A stretch of 38,261 bases of DNA. It comes from an uncultured Bacilli bacterium. Lineage in GTDB: Bacteria; Bacillota_I; Bacilli_A; RF39; UBA660. Shown one piece after another: positions 22,203-28,755 of this stretch. Below the pieces are notes generated by a model. That model saw only the letters and a list, made by a program, of their open reading frames with translations. It was not told the DNA's origin and ran no database searches. The position numbers and the translations under genes are program-made. The stretch spans positions 1 to 38,261 of the forward strand of contig CANQCI010000017.1 in NCBI GenBank assembly GCA_947589675.1. The letters are read 5' to 3'. Within the stretch, counting starts at the first letter, position 1. The number at the start of each line of letters is the position of its first letter.

Positions 22203-22391
22203 TTGAAATTAAGAGTATGCGTTAAACCAGATTTAACTCTTATTAAAGAAAAAAAGAAAGTTAAATATGGAGAAGTATTTGAAGTAGATGAAAATCGAGG
22301 AAAAGAAATATTAAAAGCAACTTATTATGGTAAGCCTGTGGCGGAAGTAGTTGCTGATGAAAAAGAAAATAAAAATTGTTCAAATAAATAA
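22203..22391 (+). CDS. Small head-region protein, unknown function
   Basis: 62 aa from a TTG at 22203, the start best spaced from GAGGGTGAG; a GTG at 22197 is too close. MKLRVCVKPDLTLIKEKKKV followed by YGEVFEVDENRGKEIL is a short beta-rich protein of the type often found next to capsid genes. It may be a decoration or assembly factor. No direct evidence. Confidence 0.55.
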   Translation: MKLRVCVKPDLTLIKEKKKVKYGEVFEVDENRGKEILKATYYGKPVAEVVADEKENKNCSNK

Positions 22392-22405
22392 GGAGAGTGA
22401 TAAAA

Positions 22406-23527
22406 ATGAACAAAAGAATGCGAGAAATAAAGGAAAGAATGGAAATTTTAAATAAGGAAGCGGTAGAATTTTATAATTCTAATGATTTCGAAAATGCGGA
22501 AAAAAGAATTAATGAAATCGAAAACTTAGAAAAAGAATATAAAATAGCTGAAAAATTATTTAAAACAGATAAGGAAACAGTTGAAGAAGAAATGCCTAAA
22601 AATACTGTTGATAAAAAAATTGTGGCATTTGCAAATGGCATCAGAAATGCGGCTACAAAAATGAATGAAACTACCGGAACTGAGGGTGGTTATACAGTGC
22701 CAGAAGATGTTGTTACCGATATTGAACATTTACGGGAAGCAAAAGAGTCATTACAAGATTTAGTAACAGTTGAAAATGTAACGACTATGTCCGGTAAAAG
22801 AACCTATAAGAAAAGAAGTCAAATGACTGGTTTTTCCGAAGTTGGTGAAGGTAAAAAAATTGGTGCTAAAGCTACACCACAATATGCATTAATGGAATAT
22901 AAAATCAAAAAGTATGCTGGTATTTATCCAACTACTAATGAATTATTAGAAGATAGTGATGCTAATATTTATAATGAACTTACCAGTTGGATTGCTGATG
23001 AAAGTCGAGTTACAAGAAATAAATTAATAATTAATGCTATTAAAACTAATACTGAAACTGATTTAAAGGATTTAGATGGAATTAAAAAAGCATTAAATGT
23101 TACTTTAGGTGCGGCATTTAAAGCAACATCAAAAATTATAACTAACGATGATGGATTACAATATTTAGATACTTTAAAAGATGAAAAAGGTAACTATTTA
23201 TTACAACCAAGTGCCAGTGATCCTATGAAATTAGTTTTATGTGCTGGGGCTAATACAATTCCTGTTAAAGTATTCCCAAATGCTGATATGCCAACTGATG
23301 GTGAAAAAGTTCCTTTCACAATTGGGGATTTAAAAGAGGGGATTAAATTATTTGATAGAAAGAGAATTAATATTTTAGCCTCTAATACAGCGGTTGTAGG
23401 TAGTGATGAAGATGTTTTAAATGCTTTTGAAGAAGATTTATCATTATTTAGAGCTATTGAACGTGAAGATGTTGAAGTTCGTGATAAAGATGCGTTTGTA
23501 AACGGCTATATCACTGTTACACCCTAG
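22406..23527 (+). CDS. Major capsid protein, HK97 fold
   Basis: 373 aa from the ATG at 22406 (AAGGAGAGTG upstream). Residues 1-70 form a charged coiled coil (RMREIKERMEILNKEAVEFY), the delta domain that serves as scaffold and is normally removed by the protease. The body has GTEGGYTVPEDVVTDIEHLR, then YPTTNELLEDSDANIYNEL and, near the end, DAFVNGYITVTP. It ends CCC TAG, and the +1 frame continues without any start codon as an Ig-like domain (see 23523-24224), so a longer 605-aa form is expected in a minority of subunits. Confidence 0.95.
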   Translation: MNKRMREIKERMEILNKEAVEFYNSNDFENAEKRINEIENLEKEYKIAEKLFKTDKETVEEEMPKNTVDKKIVAFANGIRNAATKMNETTGTEGGYTVPEDVVTDIEHLREAKESLQDLVTVENVTTMSGKRTYKKRSQMTGFSEVGEGKKIGAKATPQYALMEYKIKKYAGIYPTTNELLEDSDANIYNELTSWIADESRVTRNKLIINAIKTNTETDLKDLDGIKKALNVTLGAAFKATSKIITNDDGLQYLDTLKDEKGNYLLQPSASDPMKLVLCAGANTIPVKVFPNADMPTDGEKVPFTIGDLKEGIKLFDRKRINILASNTAVVGSDEDVLNAFEEDLSLFRAIEREDVEVRDKDAFVNGYITVTP

Positions 23528-23528
23528 C
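23519..23528 (+). promoter_or_regulatory. Probable +1 programmed ribosomal frameshift site (ACA CCC TAG)
   Basis: The last capsid codon CCC (23522-23524) is followed by the stop TAG. If the proline tRNA slips forward one base it still pairs with CCT (23523-23525) and translation goes on AGC ACG CCC into the open frame. Listeria phage PSA is a known example of +1 frameshifting at a proline codon before a stop in structural genes. Confidence 0.75.
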
Positions 23529-24224
23529 ACGCCCGATGAGGGCGATATCGGGACTGTAACAGTTAATATAACTTCTGGTAATTTAAAACTATCAGAAGCG
23601 GTAACCGATAAAGAAATAGGTTCTGTAACTGTCGATGGCGGAACAGAACCTTATTCTTATGAATTAACTGGTACAGACGCTGATAAGTTCAAAATAGAAG
23701 AAACTAAAGTTAAAATAAAAGAAACTTTAACGGAAGCTAAAACTTATACAGCAAAAGTAAAGGTTACTGATAAAAATAGTAAGGAAAAAGAGTCTGATGA
23801 ATTTAACTTAATTGTTGAAGACCCTGAAATAAAAGTAAGTATACCAAGTAATGAAACTCAATTATTAGGTGAAAAGACTGTTGCGGATTTATGCGATAAT
23901 GTAAATCTTGAAACTGATGAAGTAACTGGGGCTTTAAATTATGTTGAAAATTGGGCTGATTTTTCAAATAAGGAAGATGAACAAACTGGAAACTTCTTAC
24001 CATTGTATTTTGAGGAAGCGAAAGGACAAGCTAAGGGAACAGTTAAGTGCGAACTTAAAGGAACTGGGGCTAAAGTTAAAAAGCCAGTTGCGGTTGACCC
24101 TAAAGATGGCTTGATTGTTTTCCAAATTCATGACAATGATAATACAATTGAAATTACAAGCGATGGTAAAGATACTAAAACACTTACACTAAGTAGTTTA
24201 GATTTAAAAAAAAAGAGTGGTTAA
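23523..24224 (+). CDS. Ig/cadherin-like C-terminal extension of the capsid protein, made by +1 frameshift
   Basis: The frame is open from the frameshift site to TAA at 24222-24224, adding 232 residues, with no ATG, GTG or TTG for the first 160 codons. The first domain has GSVTVDGGTEPYSYELTGTD and TYTAKVKVTDKN, the pattern of cadherin/Ig-like beta-sandwich modules. The second half (about 23830-24215) has TVKCELKGTGAKVKKPVAV. Such domains on capsids are thought to bind surface sugars or mucus. A separate protein starting at the TTG 24003 would lack both a ribosome site and the first domain, so I prefer the fusion. Confidence 0.82.
   Translation, partial: PSTPDEGDIGTVTVNITSGNLKLSEAVTDKEIGSVTVDGGTEPYSYELTGTDADKFKIEETKVKIKETLTEAKTYTAKVKVTDKNSKEKESDEFNLIVEDPEIKVSIPSNETQLLGEKTVADLCDNVNLETDEVTGALNYVENWADFSNKEDEQTGNFLPLYFEEAKGQAKGTVKCELKGTGAKVKKPVAVDPKDGLIVFQIHDNDNTIEITSDGKDTKTLTLSSLDLKKKSG
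24209..24215 (+). promoter_or_regulatory. Candidate -1 frameshift heptamer A AAA AAG
   Basis: A AAA AAG lies in frame with the Ig-like extension, three codons before its stop. Slipping back one base leads to GAG TGG TTA ACA GAT AGC GTG and the open frame ending at 24346. No clear downstream pseudoknot was identified, so this may also be a simple homopolymer error. Confidence 0.45.
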
Positions 24225-24232
24225 CAGATAGC

Positions 24233-24346
24233 GTGAAAACATCAATAAATAAAATATTAGGTGAAGATACTTCTACTGAACAAGATATTGAGGAAAGTGA
24301 AGCCGATAATATTTTAACAAGAATTGTTGGAGGTGATGCTGAATGA
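24233..24346 (+). CDS. 37-aa ORF, possibly the tail of the capsid fusion
   Basis: GTG at 24233 opens VKTSINKILGEDTSTEQDIE and the frame closes at 24344-24346, overlapping the ATG of the next gene. No good ribosome site precedes the GTG. Read from the -1 slip at 24215, the same frame adds EWLTDS in front, 43 residues in all. Either it is translated alone or it is a second C-terminal addition to the capsid fusion (646 aa total). Confidence 0.5.
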   Translation: MKTSINKILGEDTSTEQDIEESEADNILTRIVGGDAE

Positions 24347-24936
24347 GTGTTGTAAGTGAAAAATTAAATCGTATTGAAAGTGCAACCAATACGATAAGGA
24401 CTAAAGTTGGGGCTAGTGAAGTTAATACTATTGAAGAAGTTGCGGATATGGTAAAAGATATACCTATTTTTTATTTCGATGGTGATGTTAATAAAGAAGA
24501 AAATAAAACCATGTTTGACGATATTTATAATAATTATATTAAATTTAAAAAACCATTTTTGCTTGCTGGAACAAATCCTGCAAAAGAAAACAGTTATTTA
24601 TTTGATTGTCATTCTTTTTTAAATATTGGGTATATTCTTTTTTCTTCCATAGTCATTTTACGAACTTCAACAACAGAAAAAAAAGGATTAAAAGTTGTTC
24701 CAATTTCTTATGATTTTATTCAATATAAGTTTCATGAAAAGAAAATTGAATACGTAGCTTCTAATAATGCATATATGTTAGATGTAAATTCGATAGACTC
24801 CATAGTTGGTATAAATAATACTACTGAATGGACTCCAACCAAAGATTACGGACTTGTTCATAAAAAATATGTAGATGATATAGTTGGTAACATCAATAAT
24901 GTACTTAATACATTAGTTACGGTAAGTGAGGAATAA
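24343..24936 (+). CDS. Head-fibre-like protein with adaptor N-terminus
   Basis: 197 aa, GGAGGTGATG before the ATG at 24343. The N-terminus (EKLNRIESATNTIRTKVGAS, then TIEEVADMV) is a short helical adaptor also used by the next gene. The C-terminal end has EWTPTKDYGLVHKKYVDD, a motif of phage fibre collars, often followed by a coiled coil. I infer a trimeric fibre or decoration attached to the capsid. The middle domain is not recognised. Confidence 0.65.
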   Translation: MSVVSEKLNRIESATNTIRTKVGASEVNTIEEVADMVKDIPIFYFDGDVNKEENKTMFDDIYNNYIKFKKPFLLAGTNPAKENSYLFDCHSFLNIGYILFSSIVILRTSTTEKKGLKVVPISYDFIQYKFHEKKIEYVASNNAYMLDVNSIDSIVGINNTTEWTPTKDYGLVHKKYVDDIVGNINNVLNTLVTVSEE

Positions 24937-24937
24937 T

Positions 24938-25981
24938 ATGGCAACGATAGAAGAACAATTAAATCAATTAAAGCAAGATAAGACTGTTTTAGTTCAAAAT
25001 TTAGTTGAAAAGGGAATTGAAGCATCCGATGATGAAACATTTACAGAATTAGTGCCTAAAGTTGCGGAAATACAAAGTGGGGGAAATATAGAAGAGTATA
25101 TTAGTAGTACGTCAGATGAAAAAGAAATTGCTGAAAGATATGTATCAAAACAATTTGCTTATAGAATAAAAAAGCTGCCCGATTTAGATTTTTCTAATTT
25201 GGTAGATGAAAGGTGTTTACAACATTTATTTCAGTCGCTTCCAAAAATAAAATCGTTGCCTAATATTAAATTAGGAAATATTTTAAAATTAAATTTAGCA
25301 AATATTTGTTCTCAATGTGAAGACTTACAAGATATATCAAATTTGGTTAATGCAATAAAAGATAAAAAAATTTTAAATTTGACTAGTGCTTTTACTAATT
25401 GTAAGAATTTAGATTATTCATTTTTTAATGAATTAGATACAGATGAATTAACTCAAATGAATAATACTTTTTTAAATAGCAACTTAGCAAATATTCCTTT
25501 ATTTAATACAGAAAATGTAATAAATATGACTGGGGCATTTTCAAATTGTAATGAATTGACAACAATTCCACAATTTAATTTAGCAAAATGTGAAAAAGTT
25601 GATAGTATGTTTAACGGTACTAATAATTTAGAGTCTTTACCTGAACTAGATTTTAGTTCTGTAAAAAATTTAAATAATTTTTTAAACAATAGCAAACCAA
25701 ATTTAACATCTTTAGGTGGCTTTAAAAATTTAGGCTTAAATTATACTACTAGAAGTAACAATAATAACTACTATAAATTAGACTTATCATATTGTTCGGC
25801 TTTAACGAGGGAAAGTGTACTTAATGTCTTCAATGGCTTAGCTGATTTAAATACGGTATATGCTGACACTCTTTATACCCAACAAATAGTATTAGACCCA
25901 ACTGTAAATTCTTTATTACAGCCTGAGGATATAGCAATAGCAACTGATAAAGGTTGGAATATTACTACTCAATCACATTAA
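24938..25981 (+). CDS. Surface-exposed LRR-like (BspA-type) head protein
   Basis: 347 aa from the ATG at 24938, one base after the previous stop, with GTGAGGA upstream. After the same kind of adaptor (LNQLKQDKTVLVQNLVEKG), repeats rich in Leu/Asn follow: LPDLDFSNL, INMTGAFSNCNELTTI, VDSMFNGTNNLESL, LDFSSVKNLNNFLNNS, LDLSYCSAL. This is the BspA/DUF285-like leucine-rich pattern seen in gut-phage virion proteins. The ligand is not known; a role in binding the host or the mucosa is plausible. Placed between capsid and connector genes, it is likely on the head. Confidence 0.7.
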   Translation: MATIEEQLNQLKQDKTVLVQNLVEKGIEASDDETFTELVPKVAEIQSGGNIEEYISSTSDEKEIAERYVSKQFAYRIKKLPDLDFSNLVDERCLQHLFQSLPKIKSLPNIKLGNILKLNLANICSQCEDLQDISNLVNAIKDKKILNLTSAFTNCKNLDYSFFNELDTDELTQMNNTFLNSNLANIPLFNTENVINMTGAFSNCNELTTIPQFNLAKCEKVDSMFNGTNNLESLPELDFSSVKNLNNFLNNSKPNLTSLGGFKNLGLNYTTRSNNNNYYKLDLSYCSALTRESVLNVFNGLADLNTVYADTLYTQQIVLDPTVNSLLQPEDIAIATDKGWNITTQSH

Positions 25982-25999
25982 CAAGGTGGTGAAATAAGA

Positions 26000-26239
26000 A
26001 TGGAATTAATTCAAAAAGAAAAATTTAATATATTAAAGGCTAGCGAGGGTATGCACTTGCGAAATATTGATGATGAATATAAGCAAGCTTATGTAGATGA
26101 AAATAGTAATGAAATTGAGGAACATTTTCCTTACTATTTTCCTGAATGTTATTTACCTAAATCTATTACCTTAGAGGAAGCAAATAATATTTATATAGAA
26201 GAACCAATATCCAAAGAAGTTCAAGGTGATACTGTATGA
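26000..26239 (+). CDS. Small acidic head-region protein
   Basis: 79 aa, AAGGTGGTG before the ATG at 26000. Contains MHLRNIDDEYKQAYVDENSN and an acidic, Pro/Tyr-rich second half. No known family. Its stop overlaps the next ATG. It may take part in head completion. Confidence 0.55.
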   Translation: MELIQKEKFNILKASEGMHLRNIDDEYKQAYVDENSNEIEEHFPYYFPECYLPKSITLEEANNIYIEEPISKEVQGDTV

Positions 26240-26547
26240 CAGAAGCTGAGAATAAAAAAGATATTGTTTCAATCGAGGAAGTAAATACTTATTTAGGTAT
26301 AGATTATGACGATGATATTTCTAAAGAAAATATTAAAAGATTTATTTCTGTTGCCGAAAAATATATCCAAGGGGCGATAGATAAAGTTCCAGAAAATGAT
26401 GAAAGGGTTAAGCAATTAGCCCTTTTTATTATTGAAGATTTATATGACCGTAGTTCTTATTCGGTAAAGGAAAATGCGGCAATAACCCGAATAAAAAATA
26501 GTATTATTATGCAATTACAATATGGGGATGCAAATGACGAGTTATAG
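26236..26547 (+). CDS. Head-tail connector (gp6-like)
   Basis: 103 aa. Helical protein with SIEEVNTYLGIDYDDDISKE, FISVAEKYIQGAID and RVKQLALFIIEDLYDRSSY, the pattern of gp6/QLRG-type connector proteins that form the ring under the portal. Coupled ATGA overlap with the previous gene. Confidence 0.82.
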   Translation: MTEAENKKDIVSIEEVNTYLGIDYDDDISKENIKRFISVAEKYIQGAIDKVPENDERVKQLALFIIEDLYDRSSYSVKENAAITRIKNSIIMQLQYGDANDEL

Positions 26548-26857
26548 AATACCTATAAAAATCCAAAAATTAGATGAAAATACGGAAGTATGGGCTGATT
26601 ATTATCATACTCATGCCAACATTAATAAAACTCGTGGTAAAGAATATAATAATGCTTCAACTAATATAAGCTTCTCAACTTATGATTTTAATATTAGATT
26701 TTGTGAGAAAGTTAAAGAAATAATTTTTAATACGGAAATATATCGAATTGTCTATGAAAATAGAGTATATAACATTAAAAGTGTCGACCGCTATGCGGAA
26801 AATCATAATAATGTAACTTTAGTAGGAGATTATAATGGCTCGCAAGGTAACCATTGA
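26534..26857 (+). CDS. Head closure protein (head-tail joining)
   Basis: 107 aa from the ATG at 26534, one of three nearby in-frame ATG codons (26522, 26528); GGGG lies six bases upstream of the chosen one. Beta-rich protein (WADYYHTHANINKTRGKEYN ... YRIVYENRVYNIKSVDRY) fitting the SPP1 gp16/HK97 gp7-like stopper family. It overlaps both neighbours. Confidence 0.75.
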   Translation: MTSYRIPIKIQKLDENTEVWADYYHTHANINKTRGKEYNNASTNISFSTYDFNIRFCEKVKEIIFNTEIYRIVYENRVYNIKSVDRYAENHNNVTLVGDYNGSQGNH

Positions 26858-27233
26858 TGAATTGTGTGCTTGTATTTCCGAAGAACTTAAAGGATATTGT
26901 GATTCAGTTATTACAGGAATTAAAAAAGCCAACGATGAATGTATGCAAGAATTTGTTAAAGATACTAAAAAGCATGCTCCTCGGGGATATCGCAAAATAA
27001 AAAAGTATTATACTCACATTGCTAGTAAAACAAAAGTAGATACACCAAATAGAAAAGTAAATGTTTGGTATGTTAAAAAGCCTGAATATCGCTTAACTCA
27101 TTTGCTTAAAAATGGACATATGACCGCTAATGGGAAAAGAACAAAACCGCAAGATTTCATAACCCCAAGTTACGAAAAAATGGTTGCAAAATATAGCCAA
27201 AAAGTGGAAGAGGTAATAAAAAATGGACATTAA
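26835..27233 (+). CDS. HK97 gp10-like neck/tail completion protein
   Basis: 132 aa, AGTAGGAG before the ATG at 26835. Features of the gp10 family: CMQEFVKDTKKHAPRGYRK near the middle and RLTHLLKNGHMTANGKRTKP with the usual LLxxGH pattern. It joins the head and tail. Confidence 0.85.
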   Translation: MARKVTIDELCACISEELKGYCDSVITGIKKANDECMQEFVKDTKKHAPRGYRKIKKYYTHIASKTKVDTPNRKVNVWYVKKPEYRLTHLLKNGHMTANGKRTKPQDFITPSYEKMVAKYSQKVEEVIKNGH

Positions 27234-27564
27234 AAAATGGTTCGAAGATGGAACCGGTTTAAAAATAAAAGAACTAAGATATTTAAAAATGCCTCCATTA
27301 CCATACAACATTTATATTGATGACCAAAATTATCGGGGGTCAGACCAATTGAATAATATTATCGAACATAATGTTACGATTGAACATTACAGTAAAGATT
27401 TAAAAAATTCAAATGAACTAGAAATAGAAAATTTTTTAAATAAAAATAGTATCCATTTTGAAAAAAATAGGGAATGGTTACAAGATGAAAATATGTTTGT
27501 TACTTTATATGAATTAGAAACTTATATAGAGAAAAGAAGAAAGGAAAGTGGTTTAAATGAGTAA
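27223..27564 (+). CDS. Tail terminator/minor tail-component-like protein
   Basis: 113 aa, ATG at 27223 overlapping the previous gene, with AGAGGTAA upstream. Short alpha/beta protein (LPYNIYIDDQNYRGSDQLNN ... VTIEHYSKDLKNSNELEIE) at the tail-terminator position between the gp10-like gene and the tail tube gene. Assignment rests mainly on gene order. Confidence 0.7.
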   Translation: MDIKKWFEDGTGLKIKELRYLKMPPLPYNIYIDDQNYRGSDQLNNIIEHNVTIEHYSKDLKNSNELEIENFLNKNSIHFEKNREWLQDENMFVTLYELETYIEKRRKESGLNE

Positions 27565-28111
27565 AAGAACAAACGACACTATTACTTTAGGTAGTGGTAA
27601 ATTATATGTAAAAGAATTTACAGGAGAAATTCCTGAATATACCGACCTTGAAACAGAAGAAAACAGACTTGCTTGGATAAAAGGTGGAGCGGCTTTAAAT
27701 TATACTGGGGAATTTTATGATGCCGAAGATGATTTAGGTATGGTTTCTAAAAGAAAAATTAATGCTGAAAATGTAACTTTAACAAGTGGTATTATGACTT
27801 GGAATGGTAAAACCTTAGAAAAACTATGTTCTACCGCTAGAGTTGAAGAGGGCAATGGAAAACGGACAGTTAAAATTGGTGGCGTTAATAACGACAGTGG
27901 AAAACAATATATAATTCATTTCTTACATGAAGATAAAGTTGATGGTAATGTAAGACTTACGCTTGTCGGACAAAATACAAGTGGATTTACTTTAACATTT
28001 GCTAAAGATAATGAAACGGTTATTGATGCGGAATTTTCAGCTGTTAAAGGTAAACTTGATAAAGAGGGGACTCTTGTCATTTACGAAGAAGAAATGGATG
28101 CCGCAGCTTAA
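27557..28111 (+). CDS. Major tail tube protein
   Basis: 184 aa, AAGGAAAGTGG before the ATG at 27557. Features: NDTITLGSGKLYVKEFTGEI at the start, GAALNYTGEFYDAEDDLGMV in the middle and VIDAEFSAVKGKLDKEGTLV near the end, as in tail tube proteins of Gram-positive siphophages. It polymerises into the tail tube; the following gene is its chaperone. Confidence 0.9.
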   Translation: MSKRTNDTITLGSGKLYVKEFTGEIPEYTDLETEENRLAWIKGGAALNYTGEFYDAEDDLGMVSKRKINAENVTLTSGIMTWNGKTLEKLCSTARVEEGNGKRTVKIGGVNNDSGKQYIIHFLHEDKVDGNVRLTLVGQNTSGFTLTFAKDNETVIDAEFSAVKGKLDKEGTLVIYEEEMDAAA

Positions 28112-28126
28112 ACTTAGAGGAAAATT

Positions 28127-28438
28127 ATGTACGATATGACAAAATTCTCAGCTAAATACTGGGAAGTAAAATTTATTGATGGTAATGTTTTGCATATAGC
28201 AGCAATAAATGTTGAAACATATGGAAAGTTAATAATGATGCTTAATAGTTTAACTAATCCGAATGAAACAGCTTATGAAAATCTTTTGGAATGTGTGTAT
28301 TTAATTATAAATGATAATAAAGAAAAAATTGTTTATGATAAAGAAACATTACGAAAATTATTATCACAAGAATTACAAATGGAATTTGTAAATAATTATA
28401 CAGATTGGTTGATTAAAGAGGTGGAGGAAAAAAACTAA
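28127..28438 (+). CDS. Tail assembly chaperone, short form (gpG-like)
   Basis: 103 aa, AGAGGAAA before the ATG at 28127. Acidic helical protein ending EVEEKN then TAA. Two codons before the stop lies A AAA AAC. Position between tail tube and tape measure is that of lambda G. It should guide the tape measure during tail assembly. Confidence 0.88.
   Translation: MYDMTKFSAKYWEVKFIDGNVLHIAAINVETYGKLIMMLNSLTNPNETAYENLLECVYLIINDNKEKIVYDKETLRKLLSQELQMEFVNNYTDWLIKEVEEKN
28429..28435 (+). promoter_or_regulatory. -1 programmed frameshift site A AAA AAC
   Basis: The heptamer is in frame with the chaperone gene and is followed immediately by TAA (28436-28438). Slipping back one base gives CTA AAA ATT CCC and the open frame to 28710. 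This is the classic way siphophages make the gpG/gpGT pair. Confidence 0.92.
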
Positions 28439-28710
28439 AAATTCCCTATTACCCATCAAAAAAGGGCGATAGGGAAAATCCATATATATTAGAAACTATT
28501 CAAGAAAAAACAATTGCCAATTATTTAGGTATTCCGATTAGAGAAACATTAAAGTTAAACATATTGGAATATAAGTTTTTTTTACGAGAAGCATTTATCT
28601 ATAACTGTTCGATGACTGAGGCGGGTATAGATTATTTAATTAATGCTAAAAGATTAGAAACAACTAATCCAGATCGTGAGAAATTAAGAAATAAAATTAA
28701 CAAGGGCTAA
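28435..28710 (+). CDS. Tail assembly chaperone, frameshift extension (gpGT-like)
   Basis: After the -1 slip the frame adds 91 residues (LKIPYYPSKKGDRENPYILE ... PDREKLRNKINKG), for a 194-aa product. No ribosome site or sensible start opens this part alone. The T-like domain is helical and should contact the tape measure. Its stop codon lies inside the stem of the terminator at 28704-28739. Confidence 0.9.
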   Translation, partial: LKIPYYPSKKGDRENPYILETIQEKTIANYLGIPIRETLKLNILEYKFFLREAFIYNCSMTEAGIDYLINAKRLETTNPDREKLRNKINKG

Positions 28711-28739
28711 TGCTATAAAGTGTTAGCCCCCTTTTTTTT
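28704..28739 (+). terminator. Intrinsic terminator between tail chaperone and tape measure genes
   Basis: GGGCTAA (28704-28710) pairs with TTAGCCC (28723-28729), extended by two wobble and two normal pairs, followed by CC and eight T. It overlaps the chaperone stop. It probably reduces, without stopping, transcription into the tape measure gene 17 bp further on. Confidence 0.85.
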
Positions 28740-28755
28740 ATGGGGAGGATTTAGT

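Noticed and set aside
24003-24224. Independent 73-aa gene from the TTG at 24003
   Set aside because: No ribosome site; the same frame is open far upstream to the capsid stop, which fits a frameshift extension better.
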